The notes beneath the pieces are model-generated. The model saw only the letters and a program-made list of their open reading frames with translations. It had not been told where the DNA came from and searched no databases. A stretch of DNA of 5,673 bases from GCA-003244245 sp046262495 (lineage in GTDB: Bacteria > Actinomycetota > Actinomycetes > Mycobacteriales > Pseudonocardiaceae), in contig JBHEMR010000069.1 in the NCBI GenBank assembly GCA_046262495.1, forward strand, positions 1 to 5,673, in the 5' to 3' direction. Position numbers and translations under genes: made by a program. Position 1 is the first letter of the stretch; every line of letters starts with the position of its first letter. Positions 1 to 5,498 of this stretch are shown one piece after another.

Positions 1-25
1 GGCTGACGGCTACGATTCGGGCACG

Positions 26-1027
26 ATGGCGGATAACCGGGTGCGGGTTGGGGGGCCGTATTTCGAGGAGCTGACGCGTGGGCAGGTCTTCGCCGACGCC
101 CCGGGTCTGACGCTGACCCCCGGCTACGCGGCGCTGCACCAGGCATTGTCCGGCGACCGGCTCCGACTGCCGCTGGACTACGAGCTGTCCGCGGCGGTCA
201 CCGGCCGCGTCGAGCCGTTGGCTCATCCCACGCTGGTCTGCCATGTCGCGATCGGGCAGACCACGGCGCCGTCGCAACGGGTCCGCGGCAATTTGTTCTA
301 CCGGGGGCTACGGCTGCTTCGCCCAGTGCACCTGGGTGACACGCTGCGCACCCGCACCGAGGTTGTCGCGCTGCGCCAGAACCGCCCGAAGCCGGGGCGT
401 CCGGCGACCGGGCTGGCGGTGTTGCGCGTGCAGGTCACGAACCAGCGTGCGGAGCCGGTGCTCGACTTCTGGCGTTGCCCGATGATCCCGCTGCGCGACC
501 CGGACGCCGACACCGGGCATGCGGACAGCTTTGTCGACATCCCCACCGACGCCGAGCCCGTTGGCGACCTGCCGTGGGGTTGGCAGCTCGACGCATTTGC
601 GCCCACCGTGGCCGAACCGGGCACGGTTTACGACATCGAAGTGCGAGACACCGTGACCGGGGCCACCGAGCTGGCCAGGGCCACCCTCAACCTCGCGGCC
701 ACCCACACCGACCCCGGCGCGTCGGCGTATGGACGTCGCCTGGTCTACGGCGGACACACCATCTCGATCGCCGGAGCCCATGCCACCCGGGCCCTGCCGG
801 ACCTGGTGACAATTGTGGCGTGGCGCAGTTGCGACCACACCGGCCCGGTGTTCGAGGGCGATGTGCTGCGCACCGAACTGCACGTTGAGGACGTTCACCA
901 GTGCGATGGTTACCAACTGATTGATCTCCGAGCCGTGGTGCACGGGTGCCCAGCGGCCGACGCCGGCAATCCGGCCCTAGCGGGTAAGCCTGTCCTGGAC
1001 TGGCGGTTCGTCGCGCTCGCACGATGA
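26..1027 (+). CDS. mch: Mesaconyl-C1-CoA hydratase-like protein (double hot-dog, MaoC family)
   Basis: Predicted CoA-thioester hydratase of 333 residues, the size of a double hot-dog enzyme. In its family it would interconvert beta-methylmalyl-CoA and mesaconyl-C1-CoA in the cytoplasm. Seen: an N-terminal half opening with GGPYFEEL (9-16) and a C-terminal half holding N-x-A-x-x-H (Asn222, His227) followed by GRRLVYGGH (236-244), then an F-x-GD turn (276-279). The Asn/His and GR-x-VYGGH signatures match, from memory, Chloroflexus Mch. The stop overlaps the start of the mct-like gene (ATGA), and a CoA transferase of the matching pathway as neighbour supports this substrate over itaconyl-CoA or generic enoyl-CoA. 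The start is uncertain: the frame is open to the left edge, ATG 26 is the first start codon in it, and no clear Shine-Dalgarno precedes it. A TGA in another frame at 4-6 could end an upstream gene. The family is secure; the exact substrate is inferred. Confidence 0.82.
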   Translation: MADNRVRVGGPYFEELTRGQVFADAPGLTLTPGYAALHQALSGDRLRLPLDYELSAAVTGRVEPLAHPTLVCHVAIGQTTAPSQRVRGNLFYRGLRLLRPVHLGDTLRTRTEVVALRQNRPKPGRPATGLAVLRVQVTNQRAEPVLDFWRCPMIPLRDPDADTGHADSFVDIPTDAEPVGDLPWGWQLDAFAPTVAEPGTVYDIEVRDTVTGATELARATLNLAATHTDPGASAYGRRLVYGGHTISIAGAHATRALPDLVTIVAWRSCDHTGPVFEGDVLRTELHVEDVHQCDGYQLIDLRAVVHGCPAADAGNPALAGKPVLDWRFVALAR

Positions 1028-2262
1028 ATGGGTGGGCAATGACCGGGATCTTGACGGGGATGCGGATGGTGGAGGGCTCGGCCTTCGTGGCGGCGCCGCT
1101 CGGCGGGATGACCCTTGCCCAGCTCGGCGCGGACGTGATCCGGTTCGATCCGATAGGCGGTGGCCTCGACGCCAACCGCTGGCCCGTTACCGCCGACGGT
1201 AAGAGCCTGTTCTGGGCGGGCCTGAACAAGGGCAAGCGCTCCATCGCCGTCGACATGCGATCGCCGCACGGCAAGGAGATTCTCACTGACCTGATCACCG
1301 CACCCGGCGATGACGCGGGGCTGTTTCTGACAAATTTCCCAGCCGTGGGCTGGTTGGACTTCACCAAGCTCACCTCCCGGCGGCCCGATCTGATCATGGT
1401 CAACATCGTCGGCAACCCGGACGGCTCGTCCGCGGTCGATTACACGGTCAATCCAGCCACCGGTTTTCCGTGGACCACTGGCCCCAGCACGCTGTCCATT
1501 CCGGTCAACCATCTGTTGCCGGCGTGGGACGCGATCACCGGCACGCTGGCCGCAACCGGGCTGCTGGCCGCCGAGCGCAAGCGGCGGATCGACGGCACCG
1601 GCCAGTTCGTCCGGCTCGCACTGGCCGATGTGGCGTTCGCCATGGCCGGGCACCTTGGCAACATCGCCGAAGTCCAGATCAACAACAGTGAGCGGCCTCG
1701 GTACGGCAACGACCTGTATGGGGCATTCGGCCGCGACTTCGCCACCAAGGACGGCAAACGGGTGATGGTGGTCGGCCTGACCCCGAGGCAGTGGCGCAGC
1801 TTGGTGACCGCGGTCGGAATCGGTGACGCGTGCGCCCACGTGGAAAAGCTCCTCGGGGTGGACCTGGGTAAGGAGGGTGACCGGTTCGCCGCTCGCCACG
1901 TGATCGGCGCGCTCATCGAGCCGTGGGTCAGCAGCCACACGCTGTCCGAGGTCGGCGAGGTCTTCGACGCCCACGCCGTCTGCTGGGGCCCGTACCAGAC
2001 GTTCGCTGAGATGGTCAGCACCGATCCGCGCTGCTCTACCGCCAACCCGATGTTCACCGAAGTCGACCAGCCCGGCATCGGGAGCTACCTGATGCCCAGC
2101 TCGCCGCTCGACTTCTCCGTGGTGACACGGGTACCGGCGACGCCTGCGCCCCAGCTTGGCCAGCACACCGATGAGATCCTCGCGGGGGTCCTCGGTCTGT
2201 CCGGTGCCGAGATCGGGCGGTTGCATGACGAGGGCGTCATCGCCGGAATTCCCGCTGCCTGA
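1024..2262 (+). CDS. mct: Mesaconyl-CoA C1-C4 CoA transferase (2-methylfumaryl-CoA isomerase), CaiB/BaiF class III
   Basis: Class III (CaiB/BaiF) CoA-transferase of 412 residues. The Mct family moves CoA within one molecule, from the C1 to the C4 carboxyl of mesaconate. Seen: VEGSAFVAAPLGGMTLAQLG (16-35), FDPIGGGLD (41-49), FWAGLNKGKRSIAVD (63-77), the nucleophile region LPAWDAITG with Asp169, YGAFGRDF (232-239), and a C-terminal half with PGIGSYLMPSSPLDF. These blocks match, from memory, Chloroflexus Mct nearly word for word, including its unusual VVEGSAFVAAPLGG start, so this is more specific than a generic CaiB call. Counting from Met6 (ATG at 1039) aligns the N-terminus better and places the nucleophile at 164, next to the Asp165 I recall for Chloroflexus. 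ATG 1039 is therefore a serious alternative start; ATG 1024 is kept because it overlaps the mch-like stop by 4 bases, typical of coupled translation. Full length with no damage seen. Confidence 0.88.
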   Translation: MNGWAMTGILTGMRMVEGSAFVAAPLGGMTLAQLGADVIRFDPIGGGLDANRWPVTADGKSLFWAGLNKGKRSIAVDMRSPHGKEILTDLITAPGDDAGLFLTNFPAVGWLDFTKLTSRRPDLIMVNIVGNPDGSSAVDYTVNPATGFPWTTGPSTLSIPVNHLLPAWDAITGTLAATGLLAAERKRRIDGTGQFVRLALADVAFAMAGHLGNIAEVQINNSERPRYGNDLYGAFGRDFATKDGKRVMVVGLTPRQWRSLVTAVGIGDACAHVEKLLGVDLGKEGDRFAARHVIGALIEPWVSSHTLSEVGEVFDAHAVCWGPYQTFAEMVSTDPRCSTANPMFTEVDQPGIGSYLMPSSPLDFSVVTRVPATPAPQLGQHTDEILAGVLGLSGAEIGRLHDEGVIAGIPAA

Positions 2263-2314
2263 ACTGTGCATCGCTGGGGTACTCCAAGCAGAGGCCCTGA
2301 CCGATAGCCCCGGC

Positions 2315-2321
2315 AAGGAAG
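2315..2321 (+). promoter_or_regulatory. Shine-Dalgarno site of the small membrane peptide gene
   Basis: AAGGAAG, six bases before the ATG at 2328. It is one of the best ribosome binding sites in the window and the main argument that the very short downstream frame is translated. Confidence 0.7.
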
Positions 2322-2327
2322 TGACCG

Positions 2328-2423
2328 ATGTTCTTCTTCTTCTCGAACCGATTGGGCTGCCTCGGATCCCTGCTGGTATCCGCAGTACTGACCATCGTGC
2401 TGATCCTGATTTTCACCCGGTGA
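2328..2423 (+). CDS. Small single-pass membrane peptide (31 aa)
   Basis: A 31-residue peptide starting MFFFFSNRLGCLGS and continuing as an almost unbroken hydrophobic segment (about residues 9-29, rich in Leu, Val and Ile) before ending Phe-Thr-Arg. Seen: a strong AAGGAAG site at ideal spacing, an ATG start, a clean TGA stop, and one predicted membrane helix with Arg8 before it and Arg31 after it. The Phe-rich start followed by Arg-x-Gly-Cys-Leu-Gly-Ser reminds me of short hypothetical membrane peptides in other actinomycete genomes, but I cannot name a family. It begins 65 bases after the mct-like stop on the same strand, so it could be the last gene of that operon or have its own promoter. 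No function is assigned. Translation is likely but not proven. Confidence 0.68.
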   Translation: MFFFFSNRLGCLGSLLVSAVLTIVLILIFTR

Positions 2424-2629
2424 ACTGCCGGCTCGCCACCGAAGGACACCTACTGTGGCCGCGGAACGGGTTAGGCCATTGAGGTGATGGTCGATCGATA
2501 CCGTGTTAAAGCTGGCTCCCGTTCCGATTAACGGGTATCGACCGCGATGTTGGGGGGCCCTCAAAGATCGCATCTGTCAGGCCCGCGGCCGTTGTCCAAA
2601 GAGATCTAGACGGTAACGGGGGAGCAGCG
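2424..2629 (+). other. Non-coding stretch upstream of the PASTA protein gene
   Basis: This 206-base stretch contains no convincing gene. It holds the inverted repeat at 2496-2540 and must contain the promoter of the PASTA gene unless that gene is read through from upstream. TTGAGG at 2479-2484 resembles a -35 box, but no good -10 follows at normal spacing (only a poor TGTTAA at 2504-2509). GGGTAT at 2533-2538 matches the -10 half of a SigF-type promoter without a matching -35. No promoter is therefore called. The downstream ribosome binding site is GGGGGAG at 2618-2624. Confidence 0.5.
2496..2540. repeat. Imperfect inverted repeat with 18-base loop
   Basis: The left arm CGATACCGTGTTAA (2496-2509) pairs with the right arm TTAACGGGTATCG (2528-2540). 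Pairing is CGATACC with GGTATCG (7 bp), a small 2x1 internal loop, then G-C and TTAA with TTAA. The left arm is preceded by GGTCGAT, so GGTCGATCGATACC (2489-2502) also mirrors GGTATCGACC (2534-2543) apart from a 4-base CGAT insertion. It lies 73 bases after the small peptide gene and 90 bases before the PASTA gene. It could be a terminator without a T-tract for the upstream unit, or a regulator binding site for the downstream gene; the sequence does not decide. Confidence 0.55.
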
Positions 2630-3469
2630 ATGACGATGGTTGACCGGGTAGTCACGACCGAGCGACAGTCAACCCCCGGACAGCCGCAGAAACCGCGGTG
2701 GTTGAGCGAGTTTGGGAATGGCAGTTCCGGTGGCATCATGCAGGCGGGAGCCGGTTTAGTAGCGACGCTCCTCGTCGTGCTCCTGCTCTGGTGGGCCGCT
2801 GCGCAGCCGCCGCAGGTTGCGGTTCCCAACTTGGCTGGAATGTCACGATCCCAGGCCGAAGCCTTACTCAACGACATCGGACTGAAAGTGCGCGCGACCA
2901 ACGACCAGGTTTCCGACCAGGCGGCGGGGACAGTGCTGCGGACCGATCCGTCCGCGGGACAGAATCTCGCTCAAGGTGGCGGTGTCAGCCTCACGCTCGC
3001 GAGTTCGCCACCTGCCGTCACCCCATCGTCAGCCGCGCAGACGTCTGCGGCTCAAGAGCCTCCGCTGGCTCCCGCAGGCCCCGCAGCGCCACAGCCTCCT
3101 TCCGTTGTCGTGCCGCCCCCGGCTGTCGCTCCTGCTCCGGTTGTGCTGCCAGCTCCGGTTGTTGTGGTGCCCCCTCCCGTTGTCGTGTCGCCGCCGGGCC
3201 CGGCTCTGCGGACGGTCCCCGATGTGGTCGGTTTCGACCAGTACCGGGCGCGACGCGTATTGGCCCAGGCCAGGCTGAGGGTGCGGTTGGTTGTCGAGAA
3301 GGACCTAAATCAACAGCCCGGGACGGTGCTGCGAACGGATCCGAGGGCTGGTACCGCAGTGTGGCCGGACAGCACCGTCGATCTTGTTGTGGCCAAGCGA
3401 CCGGCGACGACTACGCCACCGGCGACGAGCAAACCCCCGGTGATGACAAGAAGCGGCACAGGCCGCTAG
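2630..3469 (+). CDS. Membrane-anchored protein with two PASTA domains
   Basis: A 279-residue type II membrane protein. Seen in order: a cytoplasmic N-terminus (1-40) with several Arg/Lys residues and no kinase domain; one membrane helix (about 42-58, ending LLLWWAAA); a first PASTA domain (about 62-124, VPNLAGMSRSQAEALL, then AGTVLRTDPSAG); a Pro/Val/Ala-rich linker (about 125-193); a second PASTA domain (about 194-255, VPDVVGFDQYRARRVL, then PGTVLRTDPRAG); and a Thr/Pro-rich tail. PASTA domains bind uncross-linked peptidoglycan or muropeptides, as in PknB and class A penicillin-binding proteins. Here they stand without an enzyme, suggesting a cell-wall sensor, adaptor or anchor outside the membrane. 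The start at ATG 2630 follows GGGGGAG at 5 bases; ATG 2636 is a less likely alternative. The gene seems to stand alone, ending at a strong hairpin (3525-3561). The architecture is sure; the role is inferred. Confidence 0.85.
   Translation: MTMVDRVVTTERQSTPGQPQKPRWLSEFGNGSSGGIMQAGAGLVATLLVVLLLWWAAAQPPQVAVPNLAGMSRSQAEALLNDIGLKVRATNDQVSDQAAGTVLRTDPSAGQNLAQGGGVSLTLASSPPAVTPSSAAQTSAAQEPPLAPAGPAAPQPPSVVVPPPAVAPAPVVLPAPVVVVPPPVVVSPPGPALRTVPDVVGFDQYRARRVLAQARLRVRLVVEKDLNQQPGTVLRTDPRAGTAVWPDSTVDLVVAKRPATTTPPATSKPPVMTRSGTGR
3102..3192 (+). repeat. Internal repeats coding the Pro/Val linker of the PASTA protein
   Basis: CCGTTGTCGTGCCGCC (3102-3117) recurs with one change at 3177-3192, 75 bases (25 codons) apart. 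GCTCCGGTTGT occurs at 3134-3144 and again at 3152-3162, 18 bases apart. All copies keep the reading frame and encode Val-Val-Val-Pro and Ala-Pro-Val-Val units, so the linker probably grew by in-frame duplication and may differ in length between strains. Confidence 0.6.
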
Positions 3470-3524
3470 CCCACTTCGCCCTGAGATCGCCGAGTTTGAT
3501 CACAAGGCGTTCGGCCGCCTACCG

Positions 3525-3561
3525 ACAGCCCGAGTGTCGAACTCGGCGACACTAGGGCTGT
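3525..3561. terminator. Strong hairpin between convergent genes, likely bidirectional terminator
   Basis: ACAGCCC (3525-3531) pairs with GGGCTGT (3555-3561) and AGTGTCG (3533-3539) with CGACACT (3547-3553), with a single G/A mismatch between the two blocks. This gives a 15-position stem with 14 pairs and a 7-base loop (AACTCGG). It sits 55 bases past the PASTA gene stop and 15 bases past the stop of the convergent regulator gene, the right place for a terminator serving both strands. There is no T-tract, which is common for mycobacterial hairpins. Confidence 0.72.
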
Positions 3562-3576
3562 GCGACCGGCCCTGAG

Positions 3577-4912
3577 CTATCCGGCCCCGCGCCGCTCCAC
3601 CTGGTGATCAAGAAAGTCGCGCACCACGCCGACCGCCCGGTACGGGGCGAGTCGCTGGGCGAGCAGCGTCACCCGGTCGTCTCCACGGGACGAACTGGTC
3701 GAGCTGGATAGTTCCAACGTGCGTTCGGCCAGCGCTGTGGCGTGCTCGACGTCCCCGGCCTGCACGTGCGCCTCGGCGAGCCACGACGTGTACAGCGCGG
3801 ACTCGCGCGTGTGGCGCTCGTCGTAGCGCTCTAGCACGCTGGTCAGCAGGTGAATCGCTCGGTCGGGCTGGTGTAGTTCGACGTAGCAGCGGCCGGCCAT
3901 GACGGTGATCTCGTCCTCGTCAAGCCAATACACCCACTCCGGATCGTCGGCCGGGCAGCGCCGGTCGTATTCGGTGTCGACGGCGGACAGCGCCCGTTCG
4001 GTGTGCCGGATTTCTCCGGACCGCGCGTGTGCCCAGGCAACTCGCTCTTCCAGTAAGGCGCGGGTGGTGGCACTGGCGTGTCTTTGAGCACCGGCAGTGG
4101 CACTGCGGGCGAGCAGGACGGCCTCCTTCGGGTCGTCGCGGTTCGCTACCTGATAGGCCAGTGTGGACACGAGGTTGGCCGCAGTGGGCCGGTCCCAGCG
4201 GCGTGGGCGGCGTGCACTCCCAGGGCAAGGTGGCGGGCCGCACGCTGCGGTGCTCCTGCGTCTACGGTCACCCACCCGGCGAGCTGGCACAGTTCGGCGA
4301 CGGCAGTGAGCAGGGCCCGGCCGACTTGATCCGGGTAGGCGGCCTCGCGCAGAAGCCGAGCTGTGACGCGTAATTCCCGCTCATCAGAGGTTGTAGCTCG
4401 CGTCCGGCGATGAAGTCGTCGACCCGGCGAAGCTGGCCCACTCGCCGGGTGATTGTGTCGACCATACCCATGCCGATCCGGCGTCCGGCGATGATCTCCA
4501 CGGTTTGCGGTGTCTCGGTTACCAGCCACTCGTGCACCAGTCGACGTGCTGCCGTCGGGGTGAGTGCACGGTCGCTGCTGATGGCGAGTCGCTCGGCCAG
4601 CGCTCCGCTGTCTGCCGCAGTCCATTCGGCAAGGGGCAGTGCGAGCGCCTCGTCATCTGATCCGCTCTCAACCACGGCCGGGGTTGCATAGCTTCCGGCA
4701 GTCCAGACAGCCAGTAGCGCGCCTCGGGCGTCGAGCGCGTCATCTAGGGCGCTAGTCACTGAACGGGACGGCCAGCGTTGAGCGTGCTCGATATGCCCCA
4801 CATACCCTCGGTTGACGTGCGCCCGCTCGGCAAGCTCGCCGAGCGACAGTCCGGCGCGGTCGCGCAACCGCCGCAGCTCCGCTGCGAACGGTTCCCGTTC
4901 GTGGCTGTGCAT
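3577..4912 (-). pseudogene. XRE-family transcriptional regulator with TPR-like C-terminus, broken by two frameshifts
   Basis: Read over three frames this gives a regulator of about 445 residues. The first part (4912 to about 4382) encodes 177 residues: an XRE helix-turn-helix (about 8-63, with LSLGELAERAHVNRGYVGHI) and a middle region ending GRELQPLM. The sense then moves to a second frame (ERELRVTARLLREAAY ... GVHAAHAAG, about 4384 to 4197) and to a third (DRPTAANLVSTLAYQVANRD ... LAQRLAPYRAVGVV, about 4196 to 3577), a helical TPR-like domain with DDPEWVYWLDEDEITVMAGR. Each switch fits the loss of one base: near 4381-4384, and in the GGG run at 4194-4196. Joined, the parts match the continuous actinomycete XRE-plus-TPR family, so this is one broken gene. 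As it stands, translation would stop at 4268 after 214 residues, leaving the HTH with a foreign tail. ATG 4912 is preceded by GAGG at 6 bases. An assembly error remains possible, especially at the GGG run. Confidence 0.86.
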
Positions 4913-4937
4913 GTGTCGCCTCGCGTCGTCTACCGGC

Positions 4938-4959
4938 TGTCGTCTCGGCTATGCCGACA
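4938..4959. promoter_or_regulatory. Small inverted repeat in the divergent intergenic region, possible operator
   Basis: TGTCG (4938-4942) and CGACA (4955-4959) form an inverted repeat around an inner CGGC-TAT-GCCG palindrome (4946-4956). It lies in the 91-base gap between the divergent XRE regulator and the 72-codon gene, where a self-regulating XRE protein would be expected to bind. No convincing -10/-35 pair is visible on either strand. The arms are short and could arise by chance in GC-rich DNA. Confidence 0.3.
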
Positions 4960-5003
4960 CTGAGAGGGTGGCACCTGTTCCGGTTTGGCGCGACGGTGGG
5001 CGC

Positions 5004-5222
5004 GTGAGCGACGACGATCATGGCCGTCACGTCGGCAACCGCCGCGTTATCCACGCGAGTTGCACACAGCATGGCGGCTCGCGCGGGTTCACGAACCTCG
5101 TGGTCACCAAGTGCGATGGTGATATCGAGCTTGATCCGCACGTGGACCGTGGCTGTGTGATTTTGCTCGACGAGAATGGAGCTCGCGTGCTGTCTGAGGC
5201 TCTGCAGGTCTGGCTCGGATGA
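5004..5222 (+). CDS. Small acidic protein of unknown function beside the XRE regulator
   Basis: Predicted 72-residue soluble protein, start GTG. Seen: three Cys (20, 37, 51), a core FTNLVVTKCDGDIELDPH (29-46) that looks like beta strands, then CVILLDENGARVLSEALQVW (51-70), likely a strand followed by a helix. It lacks signal peptide and membrane segments. It is divergent from the XRE regulator, 91 bases away. In actinomycetes, XRE regulators of this kind are often next to small DUF397-type proteins; this one has a similar size and strand-then-helix layout but not the usual Trp-x-Lys-Ser-x-Ser opening, so membership is only a guess. The start is uncertain: GGTGGG (4995-5000) lies only 3 bases before GTG 5004, and an in-frame GTG at 4968 has no usable ribosome site but could serve a leaderless transcript. 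A hairpin follows the stop. Confidence 0.68.
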   Translation: MSDDDHGRHVGNRRVIHASCTQHGGSRGFTNLVVTKCDGDIELDPHVDRGCVILLDENGARVLSEALQVWLG

Positions 5223-5235
5223 CCAACGTGCTCAT

Positions 5236-5255
5236 GGGCGCATTAGTTAGCGCCC
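5236..5255. terminator. GC-rich hairpin after the 72-codon gene
   Basis: GGGCGC (5236-5241) pairs perfectly with GCGCCC (5250-5255) around an 8-base AT-rich loop. It begins 14 bases after the stop of the 72-codon gene and ends 11 bases beyond the stop of the convergent hydrolase remnant, so it could end transcription from both sides. No T-tract is present. Confidence 0.55.
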
Positions 5256-5266
5256 CGTGGCCGTTC

Positions 5267-5498
5267 TCACCAGCCGCGTGCGCGCCACTCCGTCAAGTGC
5301 GGGCGCTCGGTGCCGAGCGTGGAATCCTTGCCGTGCCCAGGGTAGAACCACGTCTCATCTGGCAGCTGTCCAAAGACCCGTGACTCGAGGTCGTTCATCA
5401 GACTGTCGAAGTCGGTGCGGTTGGTTGTCCGTCCTGGGCCGCCGGGGAAGAGTAAGTCACACCACCGGTGAACAGGCGGCCGTGCTCCTGACCGGGCG
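5267..5498 (-). pseudogene. C-terminal remnant of a metallo-beta-lactamase-fold hydrolase
   Basis: About the last third of an MBL-fold hydrolase of the glyoxalase II-like group. Seen: DLLFPGGPGR, then FDSLMNDLESRVFGQLP, WFYPGHGKDSTLG (its PGHG histidine is the last metal ligand) and TERPHLTEWRARGW at the C-terminus, all in one frame from 5458 to 5267. Just upstream a second frame carries TPGQ and EHGRLFTG (5499-5464). The usual FTGD motif is split by five extra bases (5459-5463) between Gly and Asp, and about ten residues normally lying between TPG and the FTG strand are absent. The N-terminal H-x-H-x-D-H metal site is missing; upstream sequence belongs instead to a DUF4143 gene. Family members are about 200-230 residues, so roughly 70 remain. 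It cannot encode an active hydrolase. A start at 5608 is open in the main frame but encodes unrelated sequence before the remnant. Confidence 0.83.

Noticed and set aside
2273..2314. Possible stem GCTGGGG with CCCCGGC between the mct-like gene and the small peptide gene
   Set aside because: Seven pairs including a wobble with a loop of about 29 bases is weak in GC-rich DNA, and it ends directly against the ribosome site.
910..2316. Long open frame of 468 codons on the - strand opposite the mct-like gene
   Set aside because: It mirrors the strongly supported CoA-transferase gene. Its product is rich in Arg, Gly, His and Pro without a recognisable domain, a usual artefact of GC-rich antisense frames.
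2533..2538. GGGTAT as a SigF-type -10 element
   Set aside because: No GTTT/GGTTA-like -35 element lies 15-17 bases upstream, and the hexamer is part of the inverted-repeat arm.
2698..3555. 285-codon + frame overlapping the PASTA gene
   Set aside because: Its product is Arg/Ser/Cys-rich with no domain, while the overlapping frame encodes clear PASTA domains, a membrane helix and a good ribosome site.
4268..4912. Treating the 214-codon frame as a complete short XRE regulator
   Set aside because: Residues after 177 do not fit the family, while the correct continuation is present in the other two frames directly downstream.
4812..5003. Upstream extension of the 72-codon + gene to ATG 4812
   Set aside because: It would run over the start and HTH of the XRE regulator and encodes low-complexity Arg/Ser-rich sequence; the plausible domain begins after GTG 5004.
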